From PLOWO2-12-38-17 sp963709355 (GTDB lineage Bacteria > Planctomycetota > Brocadiia > Brocadiales > Brocadiaceae): DNA of 64,000 nucleotides. The notes beneath the pieces are model-generated. The model was not told the DNA's origin and ran no database searches. It saw only the letters and a program-made list of their open reading frames with translations. The stretch is from contig CAVPVY010000005.1 in NCBI GenBank assembly GCA_963709355.1, positions 620,001 through 684,000 on the forward strand. Direction: 5' to 3'. The translations under genes and the position numbers were made by a program. Position 1 is the first letter of the stretch. Each line of letters starts with the position of its first letter. This document shows, in pieces, positions 27,020 to 36,330 of the stretch.

Positions 27020-27060
27020 GCAAGGCTTAAGCCTTGCTACAAGCAACCCTAAAGGGTTGC
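27020..27060. repeat. Two adjacent perfect palindromes
   Basis: GCAAGGCTTAAGCCTTGC (27020-27037) and GCAACCCTAAAGGGTTGC (27043-27060), between lpxI and lpxD. The first resembles the hairpin before hisD (GAGGCTT...AAGCCTC). Dispersed genomic hairpins rather than a terminator, since no T-run follows. Confidence 0.6.
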
Positions 27061-27153
27061 CCCTACCAGATTATGTTAATTTGCCTTTGACCTTTACTAT
27101 ATTATAGAAATGAAGCTTGAATATGAGTAATTCAGAATATTTATATTTTTGGT

Positions 27154-28209
27154 CTATTTTCCTGATGAATTTTTTGAATGGGCGCTACGTTTTTCTAATC
27201 CCTTTATTCTTTTTTCAAGTGTTTTGATATGTTCTTTCAATTCAGGTAATTTTTCGATTATTATATAACATCTGCGCATTCGTTGTATAGGTAGTGCCGG
27301 TGCGCCCAGATATGTTTCGTTATCAGGGATGTCCCGCACAACACCAGAATAGCCGGCAATTGTCACGTTATTGCCAATTTTTACATGTCCCGCAATACCA
27401 GCCCCCCCGGCGAGTGTTAGATGTTTCCCTATTTTTGCTGAGCCTGCAATACCTGCCTGGGATACTATAAGAGAATTTTCACCAACTTCTACATTATGTG
27501 AGATGATGACCTGACTGTCAATTTTTGTGCCTTTTCGAATGACAGTTTCTCCCATCACAGCGCGATTGATAGTTGTATTTGCGCCGATATCCACATCGTC
27601 CTCAATTACGGCGATACCTACTTGTGGAATTTTATAATAACTTTGACCATCGGGGGCGTATCCGAAGCCGCTGCTGCCTATAACTGTGTTTGCATGAATG
27701 ACAACACGCCTGCCTATTACACTATCGTCGTAAATTACAGTGTTAGGATAAATGATAGTGTCTTCTCCTATGGTACAATTATTTCCAATATAGACACACG
27801 GATATAACACAACACGATCGCCAATGTGCGTATTTTCGCCTATTGCTACGTAGGCATAAATTGAAACATCCCTGCCAATAGTTGCCGTTTTTGGGATTCT
27901 GACGGATGTATCAATGCCTTTTATATGCACTGGTTTTTTGTACATCAGCAGTTCAACTAGTTTCGCAAAAGCAAGGTATGGATTTTCACATACAAGGAGA
28001 TTCTGCCCGGCATCTTTTAGCTTCGGGGATACAATAACGGCAGATGCATTTGTCTGATGGATTTTTTTAGCATATTTCTCATTGGAAATAAAAGTAATAT
28101 AGCCTTCCTGCGCCTCGTCTATGCCCATAACGCCGCATATTTTTATTGAGGGGTCTCCTATTACAGTACCTCCAACGTATTCAGCTAATTCTTGCAAAGT
28201 TTTTTCCAT
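27154..28209 (-). CDS. lpxD: UDP-3-O-acylglucosamine N-acyltransferase LpxD
   Basis: 351 aa. Adds the N-linked acyl chain to UDP-3-O-acyl-glucosamine in lipid A synthesis, cytosolic face of the inner membrane. The N-terminal uridine-binding domain (LQELAEYVGGTVIGDPSIKI; ITFISNEKYAKKI) precedes about ten left-handed beta-helix hexapeptide turns (residues about 105-300: IGENTHIGDRVVLYPCVYIG and so on), with SGFGYAPDG, VDIGANTTINRA and the catalytic-His region ISHNVEVGENSLI. A C-terminal coiled coil (KELKTLEK-like, here ELKEHIKTLEKRIKGLEKR) ends it. Its start overlaps the CPBP protease gene by 29 bp. Confidence 0.97.
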   Translation of the reverse strand: MEKTLQELAEYVGGTVIGDPSIKICGVMGIDEAQEGYITFISNEKYAKKIHQTNASAVIVSPKLKDAGQNLLVCENPYLAFAKLVELLMYKKPVHIKGIDTSVRIPKTATIGRDVSIYAYVAIGENTHIGDRVVLYPCVYIGNNCTIGEDTIIYPNTVIYDDSVIGRRVVIHANTVIGSSGFGYAPDGQSYYKIPQVGIAVIEDDVDIGANTTINRAVMGETVIRKGTKIDSQVIISHNVEVGENSLIVSQAGIAGSAKIGKHLTLAGGAGIAGHVKIGNNVTIAGYSGVVRDIPDNETYLGAPALPIQRMRRCYIIIEKLPELKEHIKTLEKRIKGLEKRSAHSKNSSGK

Positions 28210-29137
28210 TGATTGACACCTTTGTAATAGATCTTATGAGAAAGAATGTAATGATTAAAAGTATCCATCCGATTAATCCCGTGGCAACCGCGCTGTCTCC
28301 ATATAGCCATTTAGAACTTGTTCTTACTTGATCGAACAATACGGTGTTTGTTTTGGCAATAAAAATCCAACCTGCATGGAGTCCAATGGCGAGATACAAG
28401 GATTTTGTCCTGATGCATGCATATGACAATACCACGCCTATCAGAAAAATGCCGATTACTGAGGGCAGAATACTGGTAAAGTTGATGATGATGTTTTTAA
28501 AAGATTGATATATTACTGTGAAACCGACAAACGGGTGAATACCAGTGGATACCAATAGTTTTGTTTTAAAGAAATGTAATATGGAAAATATCAGACTGCT
28601 GATACATATTGCTGATACAGTCCCCATATCCTTTAAGAAGCTCTGTAATATAAATCCCCTGAAAATTACTTCTTCTATGAATGCGACGAGGAATGCCACA
28701 AATAATATTCCTATTAGTTTGAGTATCAAATCCCCGGGCGATTTTACGTCCATGTCGAGTGTCATGTTATCGTTGGCGCATGAAAAGGCGGTGTATAAAA
28801 TAAATATGCCTGTACCTAACATAAAACCGATTTTCAGGTGTTCCCGCCATCTATCTGTGTTTCGGATGCCGGATAAAGCGTAAGCATTAATCATCAATGA
28901 TTTTCTGAATAAAAAAATCAGGAGGATGCCTACAGCCATTATAATACGCCGCATAACCCTGCCAAAGTCATAACTGCCTTGTTTGAAGTTAAGCAAGTCC
29001 ACCATGAAATGGTTCGAGGGCAAGAATGGGTCTAATAAAGCCTTTATAAAAGGGGCAATCAGGCTGCTCAGAAATAAAGTGAACAAAAACAAGACAAAAA
29101 ACTTGTTGGATTGTTTTAAATTGTCGAAGAATTTCAT
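28181..29137 (-). CDS. CPBP-family intramembrane protease (CAAX-like)
   Basis: 318 aa with about eight hydrophobic segments. The CPBP/Abi motifs are present: EEVIFRGFILQSFLK (motif 1, EExxxR), a following helix with FSILHFFKT (His), and YLAIGLHAGWIF (motif 3, His). These glutamate and histidine residues form the active site in this family. The 3' end overlaps lpxD by 29 bp, so both are probably on one transcript. Substrate not predictable; a link with envelope assembly is only inferred from position. Confidence 0.88.
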   Translation of the reverse strand: MKFFDNLKQSNKFFVLFLFTLFLSSLIAPFIKALLDPFLPSNHFMVDLLNFKQGSYDFGRVMRRIIMAVGILLIFLFRKSLMINAYALSGIRNTDRWREHLKIGFMLGTGIFILYTAFSCANDNMTLDMDVKSPGDLILKLIGILFVAFLVAFIEEVIFRGFILQSFLKDMGTVSAICISSLIFSILHFFKTKLLVSTGIHPFVGFTVIYQSFKNIIINFTSILPSVIGIFLIGVVLSYACIRTKSLYLAIGLHAGWIFIAKTNTVLFDQVRTSSKWLYGDSAVATGLIGWILLIITFFLIRSITKVSINGKNFARIS

Positions 29138-29349
29138 TCCGAAATGATATTGTTATGGGGATGAGTTGTCAACTGAAATTAAACCTGATGCCGGAGAATT
29201 CTTGTTTTCCAGCTAAAGACGCGAAAATGTCTGAATATTGTTCTTAAATTCTGCAATTGGACACAGATTGACACGGATAGGCGCGGATAAAATAATGACT
29301 TAATTATTTTGCGTTAGCTCATCCATTAGGCACTTATCAAAAATATTTT

Positions 29350-29405
29350 AGGGTCTTAATTAGAACAGAGGGTTTTGTCTAATCATTTTTAACAGTATAG
29401 CATAA
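29350..29405 (-). mobile_element. IS1595 remnant (left end only)
   Basis: About 56 bases match the left end of the element at 1657 (AGGGTCTTAATTAGAACAGA against AGGGTCTTGACTAGCACAGA, then aacagtatagcataa). The sequence then joins directly to tagtataagcgtggttaggac, which in the first locus lies about 50 bp beyond the right end of the IS. The transposase body has therefore been deleted here. Confidence 0.78.
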
Positions 29406-29892
29406 TAGTATAAGCGTGGTTAGGACTGTTTATGCCAAGGCGAACCAATCTGCACCATTTAAAAAAAACAAAATTATTTATTGACATTAAAGTATTTATT
29501 ATTTATATTGTACCAAACTTAGACTGAATCGGTGACGCAGCGGAATGGGTTTTGAATTTTGTTTTAAGTTCCAAATTTTGGGACATAATTCAAAAGATAG
29601 TCTTACTGCCAAAGATTTCATAGAGGTCTTTAACAGGAAGGCTGTTGTATTTTATAGGACACAGCCCTGAATGCTAAACTTAAAATGCGAAATATAGAAT
29701 TTTAGATTTTGTGATTTAAATAACGATGGTTTCGTACATGTTTTAGTTACAACCTGCCACAGAAGAAAAACGCACGTTTTTAATAAGGCAATGTAAGCCC
29801 CTGAGGGATGCAAGTAACAGTGACTTTTGTTCGCGCTAAGTTGGCAACACGTCATGCGGTGATATTAACTAATAAAAAAGGGGTAAAGGGTA
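29406..29892 (+). other. Duplicated leader region of the surface-protein paralog
   Basis: Near-copy of 2448-2873: gtataagcgtggttaggac, gaaccaatctgca, then a promoter (TTGACA 29481-29486, TATATT 29504-29509), ggtgacgcagcggaatggg, caaagatttcatagaggtct, and ttcgcgctaagttggcaaca just before the gene. It differs by an insertion of about 135 bases near 29685-29820. Confidence 0.7.
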
Positions 29893-31249
29893 TTGAAAAT
29901 AAAGAACAGATCTATTTTAAAAGCGTTTCTATCCACAGTCATATTAAACCTTACGATTCTTGGAACGGGTTATGGGTTAATCTGCGCTGCGGACGTGGAA
30001 TTAATCCTTGGGACATCCAGTGCCTTTAACGTGGTAAGGGGTACGACTGTAGCTGGCGGGACAAGCACAATCTACGTGGGCTCTGCAACGGTCAGCATAA
30101 ATTCAAATACACAGGGCGCGATGCTCTACATCAACGGTTCATCCTCCGCAAATACCGACGCATCATTGCATGTTGTGAACACTTCAGGCACATCAACTTT
30201 GTATGTTAGAAATGACGGCAATGTTGGCATAGGCACGACAACCCCTGCGACTGCGCTGCATGTGATAGGCACGGTGACGGCGGCAGGGTTTATAGGGGAC
30301 GGGTCGCAGTTAACGAATGTGACGTCGGTAGGTGCAAACTCAGTGAGCAGTGCGCAGATAATAGACGGCTCTATCAGTACGGCGGATTTATCAGGGACGA
30401 TAAGCGTCAATACGACAGGGACGATAAACGCTGGTTCAACAACGGTAACGACACTCACGGCAACAGGCTCAGTCACGGCATCAACGATGTCAACAACCGG
30501 GACAGCTACCTTCGCTACAACATCCGGAAACATCAGGCATAGGAACGACTAGTCCTGGGTACAAATTAGAAGTTAATGGCTCAATGAGGATTTCATCCGG
30601 GTCCGGTGGTGGCTTAGTGTTTGCAGACGGCAGCACATTATCTACTTTTCCTAGCGAGGGTAGTTCTCAATGGACAACAAGCGGTTCAAATATTTATAAC
30701 AACAATCTTGGAAACGTCGGTATAGGTACAACAACGCCGGGTACTGCATTGCATGTGTCAGGTACGGTGACTGCTACAAAGTTTATTGGGGATGGTTCGG
30801 GGCTATCGGGATTTGTGAAAATAGTCAAAACAGCGGATCAGGACAAGGTGAGTGATGAAACCCTTGCAGATGACAATAGCTTAAAGTTTACCGTTGCTGA
30901 AAATCAAAACTGGATATTTAAAATAACGGCGTTTGCGTTCTCAACAAGTGCCGTCCCTGATATTAAAATAGCAATATCTGCCCCATCAGGTGCCAGGGTT
31001 ATTTTTGGTCTTGATGCATACGGCACTAATTCTACTACCGTTGATGATGCAGTGCCTTCGGCAAACACTTCGTCCGGCTTAATTCAAATTGCTGCTAATG
31101 AGATCAAGGTAATACACATCGATGGGAGTGTTATCAATAGTACTACTCCGGGAACAGTTGGATTTCAATGGGCACAGAACAATTCTAATGTTGCAACAGT
31201 CACAGTTAGGGCGTGTTCATTGCTGGAAGCTAATAAGACATCAAATTGA
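29893..31249 (+). pseudogene. Paralog of the giant repeat protein, broken by one base
   Basis: The first 110 or so codons are almost identical to the gene at 2874 (same TTG start, signal peptide and NVGIGTTTPATALHV module). At 30532-30535 the sequence reads atca where three bases are expected, shifting GNVGIGTT into NIRHRND and a stop at 30550-30552. With one base removed the frame continues GIGTTSPGYKLEVNG into the second part (ATG 30584), which repeats the GIGTTTPGTALHVSGTVTAT module, then a unique C-terminal domain (KTADQDKVSDETLADDNSLK to EANKTSN) of about 150 aa. Total length would be about 452 aa. It may be inactive, slippage-controlled or a base-call error. Confidence 0.8.
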
Positions 31250-31749
31250 GACATTTCTATTTTCTGTACTTAGTTACTGAAATAAAACCATTACTTTTGT
31301 CATTTCGACCGAATTGAGGAATCTGTAAACCTTGTAATATCAAAGGTCAAAAGATTTCTCTATACTCTCGAAATGGCAGTTTTATTAGTTTTCGTTCAGA
31401 CACTACTTACGTTGTTATTTCCTTAATTTTGTAAAAGTAAGTTTTGAATAAGAGAATTATTTTCAATAGAATCATAAAATTATTTCTTATTATAAGGGTC
31501 GCCTCAACAACTTATATTCATATACAGTAAAATGTATGTTAGTTAAAGTGGAGCGTATGCAACAAATTAATAATGACCATCTTACCTTGCTTAACCCATC
31601 CTGCCAGTGTTGTTATCTTGTGATTTATTTGTCAGCCGGGTTGATTTGTTCAACGACAGGGATGGTTTTTATTTGTCAACAGTAACGGTTGACATGCCAA
31701 ATTTGTATTTATATTTTTTGTGCAAACCTGTTTGGATTAGGACAAATTA
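31250..31749. other. Intergenic region with one hairpin repeat
   Basis: 500 bases without a credible gene. It contains the hairpin repeat at 31299-31378 and an A/T-rich stretch; TTAGGA precedes the TTG start at 31750. Confidence 0.6.
31299..31378. repeat. REP-like inverted repeat
   Basis: Left arm GTCATTTCGACCGAATTGAG and following AATCT; right arm AGATTTCTC, spacer, CTCGAAATGGC. An imperfect hairpin of about 80 bases of a type common between genes in many bacteria. Confidence 0.65.
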
Positions 31750-33465
31750 TTGTCATACTTTAAGGAAAGATTCATAACAATAGCTGGCATGCTGTGGGGC
31801 ATTGTCATTGCCCTTAGTGTTAACACAGGTTCGCTGACCAATGCAGTTGATTTTACAATACCTGCAACTATTTCGCTTAATGAAGATACTTTAAATATGC
31901 CAGGTAGTATAACGGTGGCAAGCAGCGGCACGCTTACCATTAATTCAGGCAGAACATATAATACGAGTGGATCAAGTGTTCTCACTACAGTCAACGGCAC
32001 TATTAATAGTGCAGGAACGGTAAGTGGAGGTTCCTCCAGACTTAATTTCGCAAGCGGCAGTACATACACACACAATCAGAATGGAGGAACGATTTCAACT
32101 GCAACATGGAATGCAAATTCAACATGTGAAATCACAGGGATTACAACTACTGAAATAAGTAGTGGAGCAGGACAGGCATTTGGTTATTATAACTGGAATT
32201 GTCCTAGCCAATCAGCATATATAAGTCTTCGGACAGGTTTTGCTGTAACTAATGCAATACAAGGTAACTTCACCGTAGTAAACACCGGCAGTAATGCAGT
32301 TCATTTTTCAAGCAGTGACGAAAGTGCAGCTACTATAAATGGAAACTTAGTTATAAGCGGAGGGCAACTTGATATAGCCTATAGTTCGAGTACTAATCGT
32401 ACTGTGAATGTGTTAGGCAGTTTTTCAATGAGCACAGGCACCCTAAACGTAAGTGTTTCGAGTTCAAACTCTGGGACATTAAACATCTATGGAGACTTTT
32501 CTCACACAGGCGGGACGATAAGTGAAACGAGTTCGACCACTGGAGAAATCGTCTTTAAAAAAACAGGAACACAGACATATACATCGGGTGGAACCATTTC
32601 CAACACTATAAATTTCACGGTAGATAGTGGTTCTACATTACAAACGGCTTCAAGCTCAACTGCCATAACGGGAGGGGGATCATTTACCCTGTCGAGCGGT
32701 GCCGCGCTGGGTATTACTTCAACTGCAGGTATTACTTCTTCAGGCGCAACCGGAAACATTCAGGTTACAGGAACACGCTCTTTCAGTACTGGCGCAAACT
32801 ATACTTACAATGGCAGTGAGGCACAGGCGACAGGCAATGGTTTACCATCAACGGTAAACAACCTGACTATTAATAACTCAAGCGGTGTAAACTTAAGTGC
32901 AAATACAACCGTTAATGGCACGTTAACATTAACAAGCGGCAACGTTATCACTGAAGCAAATACCCTCAGCATAAGTTCAACAGGCGGCGTTACACGTACA
33001 AGTGGACATGTTGTCGGTAATCTAAAGAAGAATGTAGCAACCGGCGCCACCTCAAGGACATTTGAAATTGGGGATTCAAGCAGCTATACACCCATTAATG
33101 TTTCGTTTGGAAACGTTACATCAGCAGGAGATTTGACTTCAAGCACGACAGCCAGTGATCATCCCATCATTACTAATTCTGGAATTATTGCAGCAAAGAG
33201 CGTGAACCGTTACTGGACAATTACAAACAGCGGTGTCAGCCTTGATACCTATAGCATAACTTTCAACTTTGCAGCCGGCGATATAGACTCCGGGGCAAGT
33301 ACGAATAATTTTTATGTTGGCAAACTGGAGGGTGGAACATGGACACTTTCAGCAATCGCAGCAAGAAGCGCTACAAGTATTCAGGCAACTGGAATGACAT
33401 CCTTCAGCGACTTTCAGGTAGGCGAGTCGTCTCGTGCAGGCAATTTGTTTGAGTTATTTGAATAG
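31750..33465 (+). CDS. Secreted beta-strand repeat surface protein
   Basis: 571 aa starting at TTG with AGGA about 8 bases upstream. Signal peptide (about residues 8-32). The N-terminal block TISLNEDTLNMPGSITVASS is shared with the 8211 and 33646 genes. The body is Ser/Thr/Gly/Asn-rich strands resembling filamentous beta-helix adhesins (repeats such as SGGQLDIAYSSSTNRTVNVL and TLTLTSGNVITEANTLSISS), followed by a globular end (SVNRYWTITNSGVSLDTYSI, FYVGKLEGGTWTLSAI). It ends SSRAGNLFELFE, nearly the same last residues as the DUF2341/LamG protein at 10840-12005, which may be a shared sorting tag. Unknown function; probably cell-surface. Confidence 0.75.
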   Translation: MSYFKERFITIAGMLWGIVIALSVNTGSLTNAVDFTIPATISLNEDTLNMPGSITVASSGTLTINSGRTYNTSGSSVLTTVNGTINSAGTVSGGSSRLNFASGSTYTHNQNGGTISTATWNANSTCEITGITTTEISSGAGQAFGYYNWNCPSQSAYISLRTGFAVTNAIQGNFTVVNTGSNAVHFSSSDESAATINGNLVISGGQLDIAYSSSTNRTVNVLGSFSMSTGTLNVSVSSSNSGTLNIYGDFSHTGGTISETSSTTGEIVFKKTGTQTYTSGGTISNTINFTVDSGSTLQTASSSTAITGGGSFTLSSGAALGITSTAGITSSGATGNIQVTGTRSFSTGANYTYNGSEAQATGNGLPSTVNNLTINNSSGVNLSANTTVNGTLTLTSGNVITEANTLSISSTGGVTRTSGHVVGNLKKNVATGATSRTFEIGDSSSYTPINVSFGNVTSAGDLTSSTTASDHPIITNSGIIAAKSVNRYWTITNSGVSLDTYSITFNFAAGDIDSGASTNNFYVGKLEGGTWTLSAIAARSATSIQATGMTSFSDFQVGESSRAGNLFELFE

Positions 33466-33645
33466 AGATGAAGAGAAAATAGTTAAGTCAGATAAAAACT
33501 ATATAATTGCGATGTAAAGGAGTCAGATTAGGCGAAGTGAACCCAGGAAATATTTTAAGGTGGATAGGTTTGTTTCGCCTGATCTATCATACATCCATGT
33601 TTGTAGCATATACAATATGAAGTAAATAATTTCATGGAGCTATTT

Positions 33646-33986
33646 ATGTCAAGGTTAAGAGGGCGTATTATAATATTTTCCACAGTTGTTTTTACAATAC
33701 TTGCTATTTTAATACTAGGATTGCAGGTGCAAGCCGTAGAAATAACTATATCATCAGGCACAACCATGAACTTGAATACTGTAAACTTAAATATGCCAGG
33801 GAGTATAACGGTGAGAAGCAGCGGCACGTTGCAGGCTAGTTCAGGCGCTATTAACATAGGCGGCGATGGGAACTGGTCGAATTCAGGCACGTTTATCCAC
33901 GGCAACGGCACTGTTCAGCAAAGATAAAGTTTAGGGAATCCGCGGCTAACCTGAAGATAAAGACAACGGTAGATGTAACGAAGTAG
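33646..33986 (+). pseudogene. Deletion remnant of an 8211-type surface protein
   Basis: ATG 33646 with GGAG 7 bases before it (an in-frame ATG at 33634 is weaker). Signal peptide, then MNLNTVNLNMPGSITVRSSG and GNWSNSGTFIHGNGTV, closely matching the start of the 738-aa protein, where the text continues KFNGTNHRING. Here it ends after GNGTVQQR at 33927. Out of frame just behind it lies what looks like a C-terminal tail, ESAANLKIKTTVDVTK and a stop at 33986. The middle of the gene seems to have been lost with a frame change. A strong terminator follows. Confidence 0.65.
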
Positions 33987-34023
33987 AACAATTACTGACC
34001 ATACATTAATTGGTTATTTAAGA

Positions 34024-34065
34024 AAAGGGGCGTCATGCAAAGAGGTGTGACGCCCCTTTATTTTT
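34024..34065 (+). terminator. Intrinsic terminator
   Basis: A perfect 12-bp stem (AAAGGGGCGTCA and its complement, loop of 12 bases) followed by ATTTTT. It closes the surface-protein region before argH. The rest of the gap 33987-34386 shows no gene. Confidence 0.9.
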
Positions 34066-34386
34066 CATATAGAGGGAGATATAATTGTTGCGCTTACTTC
34101 ACCCTCATATAAGAAACACGGTCGTATTTAAAAAGGGAAATTATAATGTTTTACGGGAAGACGGTTCGTTGAATTGTATTGACTACACATGGGTATTTAG
34201 CTATATTAAATCCCTTATTTTTTGAGTGTATTCATCTGCCACAAAGACACTAAGGCACACTGTTAGCAGGCTGGGTGAAGCAACCCGTCAACGACTAGAT
34301 TGCCAGAGGTTAAAGGCTGGAGGCTGGAAGCAAAGCGACATAATAAAAAATGCAAAATTCTGATTGAAATAGAAAGCTTGAAAAAT

Positions 34387-35793
34387 ATGAAACAAAAAAA
34401 ACCCTGGGGCGGACGCTTTACAAAGCAGACTGCAAGCTCGGTAGAATCCTTTACTGAATCAATATCTTTCGACTGGCGGTTATATAAATACGACATCGAA
34501 GGAAGCGTTGCACATGCTGATATGCTAGCTCGGTGTAAGTTAATTACTGATAAAGAGAGGGATAAAATTGTTAATGGTCTGAAGGGGATTCTGTCAGATA
34601 TTTCCACAGGTAAATTTGAGTTTAAAAAGCCGCTCGAAGATATTCACATGAATATTGAATCCGCATTGATTGAGCGTGTGGGAGAGGCTGGTAAGAAGCT
34701 GCATACTGCGCGGAGCAGGAACGACCAGGTCGCCCTCGACCTCAGGCTTTGGATACGAGAGCAGTTACGAAATACAATTAACCTTGCAACGTCATTGCAG
34801 GTTGAGTTAGTAAAGAAATGCAAAAAACATTTTAACCTGATAATGCCGGGCTTTACCCATCTTCAACATGCTCAGCCAATCCTTTTACCTCATTATTTGC
34901 TTGCTTACGTGGAGATGTTTGAGCGTGATAAAATGCGTCTTCAGGATTGTCTGGACAGACTCAACAAGTCACCGCTCGGCGCCTGTGCCATTGCAGGTAC
35001 AACACTTCCGATTGACCTTGCATATACAGCAAAACAACTTGGTTTTAGCGGGGTTTGCGAAAATAGTTTGGATGCTGTAAGTGACAGGGATTTTTGTGTA
35101 GAATATGTATTTTGCCTTTCGACAATAGCCATGCATCTTTCGCGATTGTGCGAAGAATGGATTATATGGTGTAACGACGAGTTCAAATTTGTTGAAATTA
35201 GCGATGCATATTGCACAGGTTCAAGTATTATGCCTCAGAAAAAGAATCCTGACGTGCTGGAACTGATACGCGGCAAGTGCGGCCGTATATTTGGACATTT
35301 GATGTCTCTGCTGACATTACTGAAGGGATTGCCATTGAGTTATAACCGCGATATGCAGGAAGACAAGGAAGCTGTATTTGATGCAACAGACACAGTACAG
35401 GGCTCATTATCAATTCTGGCAGAGATTGTTATGAATATGAGTTTTGACGAGGAGAGTATGTTGGAGTCGTGTGAAAAGGGATTTATTGATGCGACTGCAC
35501 TGGCTGAATATTTAGTTAAAAAAGGAGTACCTTTCCGTAAAGCCCACGAAATAGTTGGAAGTATTGTGCGGGAATGTATCAAGGTCAATTGCCGATTAAT
35601 GGATTTAAAGCTCGAAGGATTCAAGGCATTTTCTTCTGTTATAGAAAAGGATGTTTTTAATGTGCTTGGTGTAAAAAACTGCATTAAGAACTACAGGAGT
35701 TACGGCTCTACAGCGCCGGGGTTTGTTAAAAAACGGATAGCTTATTGGGAGAAGAAACTGAGCAACAGGTTACCACGGAAGAAAACAAATTAG
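34387..35793 (+). CDS. argH: Argininosuccinate lyase
   Basis: 468 aa enzyme that splits argininosuccinate into arginine and fumarate. It starts KPWGGRFTKQTASSVESFTE, the usual ArgH N-terminus, so the ATG at 34387 is preferred over the longer frame beginning at 34300. Motifs: HTARSRNDQVALDLRLW (conserved region 1), FTHLQHAQPILLPHYLL (region 2), and the fumarase/aspartase signature GSSIMPQKKNPDVLEL (region 3, catalytic Ser loop). Ribosome site is weak. No argG nearby; it is followed by the four-helix-bundle insertion and lysA. Confidence 0.97.
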   Translation: MKQKKPWGGRFTKQTASSVESFTESISFDWRLYKYDIEGSVAHADMLARCKLITDKERDKIVNGLKGILSDISTGKFEFKKPLEDIHMNIESALIERVGEAGKKLHTARSRNDQVALDLRLWIREQLRNTINLATSLQVELVKKCKKHFNLIMPGFTHLQHAQPILLPHYLLAYVEMFERDKMRLQDCLDRLNKSPLGACAIAGTTLPIDLAYTAKQLGFSGVCENSLDAVSDRDFCVEYVFCLSTIAMHLSRLCEEWIIWCNDEFKFVEISDAYCTGSSIMPQKKNPDVLELIRGKCGRIFGHLMSLLTLLKGLPLSYNRDMQEDKEAVFDATDTVQGSLSILAEIVMNMSFDEESMLESCEKGFIDATALAEYLVKKGVPFRKAHEIVGSIVRECIKVNCRLMDLKLEGFKAFSSVIEKDVFNVLGVKNCIKNYRSYGSTAPGFVKKRIAYWEKKLSNRLPRKKTN

Positions 35794-35858
35794 CACGGTA
35801 TAGACAGATTTTGAAAGGTTCAGTGTAATTCCGTGAGAATCAGTGGCGCATTATTGTT

Positions 35859-36304
35859 GTAACTACTGAGGTAGATAGACTGAAGACTGAAGGTTTTTAG
35901 GGGTAAATCATGCGTGATCACACAAAACTTCGGGCATTTGAATTGGCTGATGAAGTAGCAATGTTGGCTTTTCGGGTAACCGCAGGGTTTCCGAAAGAAG
36001 AGTTGTTTGGACTGACTTCTCAAATACGGCGGGCAGCAGTTTCAGTTACTTCTAATATCGTGGAGGGTTGCGCTCGTGACAGCGAGGCAGATTATCTCAG
36101 ATTTCTCAATATAGCCTTCGGGTCATTGAGGGAACTGCATTATCAACTAAATTTGTCGAAGCGTTTGGGCTTCTTGCCCAAAGAGGATTCATCTCTGCTT
36201 GAACCAAAGGTCGTAGAAACCGAGAAGGTTTTGAATGGTTTGATTCGTGCCTTGCGAGATAATTTACAAACTTCAGCCTTCAGCCTAAACACCTGAGTAG
36301 TTAC
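35859..36304. repeat. Inverted repeat enclosing the four-helix-bundle ORF
   Basis: GTAACTACTGAGGT (35859-35872) and ACCTGAGTAGTTAC (36291-36304) match as inverted repeats at 13 of 14 positions. Inside them a second pair, actgaagactgaagg before the ORF and cttcagccttcag after it, also faces each other. The ORF thus sits in the loop of a long stem, the layout of an intervening-sequence-like element. Confidence 0.7.
35910..36296 (+). CDS. Four-helix-bundle protein (S23 / IVS-type)
   Basis: 128 aa of the family first found encoded in intervening sequences of 23S rRNA genes. Typical parts: FELADEVAMLAFRVTAGFPK, LTSQIRRAAVSVTSNIVEGC, FLNIAFGSLRELHYQLNLSK. No enzymatic residues are known; members form ring-like helical bundles of unclear role. 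It is placed between argH and lysA and enclosed by inverted repeats, so it looks like a small inserted unit rather than part of the amino acid operon. Confidence 0.9.
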   Translation: MRDHTKLRAFELADEVAMLAFRVTAGFPKEELFGLTSQIRRAAVSVTSNIVEGCARDSEADYLRFLNIAFGSLRELHYQLNLSKRLGFLPKEDSSLLEPKVVETEKVLNGLIRALRDNLQTSAFSLNT

Positions 36305-36330
36305 TTGTTATTTTTAAGGGTGAATAATCA

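Noticed and set aside
34300..34386. Longer argH start
   Set aside because: The extra 29 residues do not match any ArgH; homology begins at KPWGGRF after the ATG at 34387.
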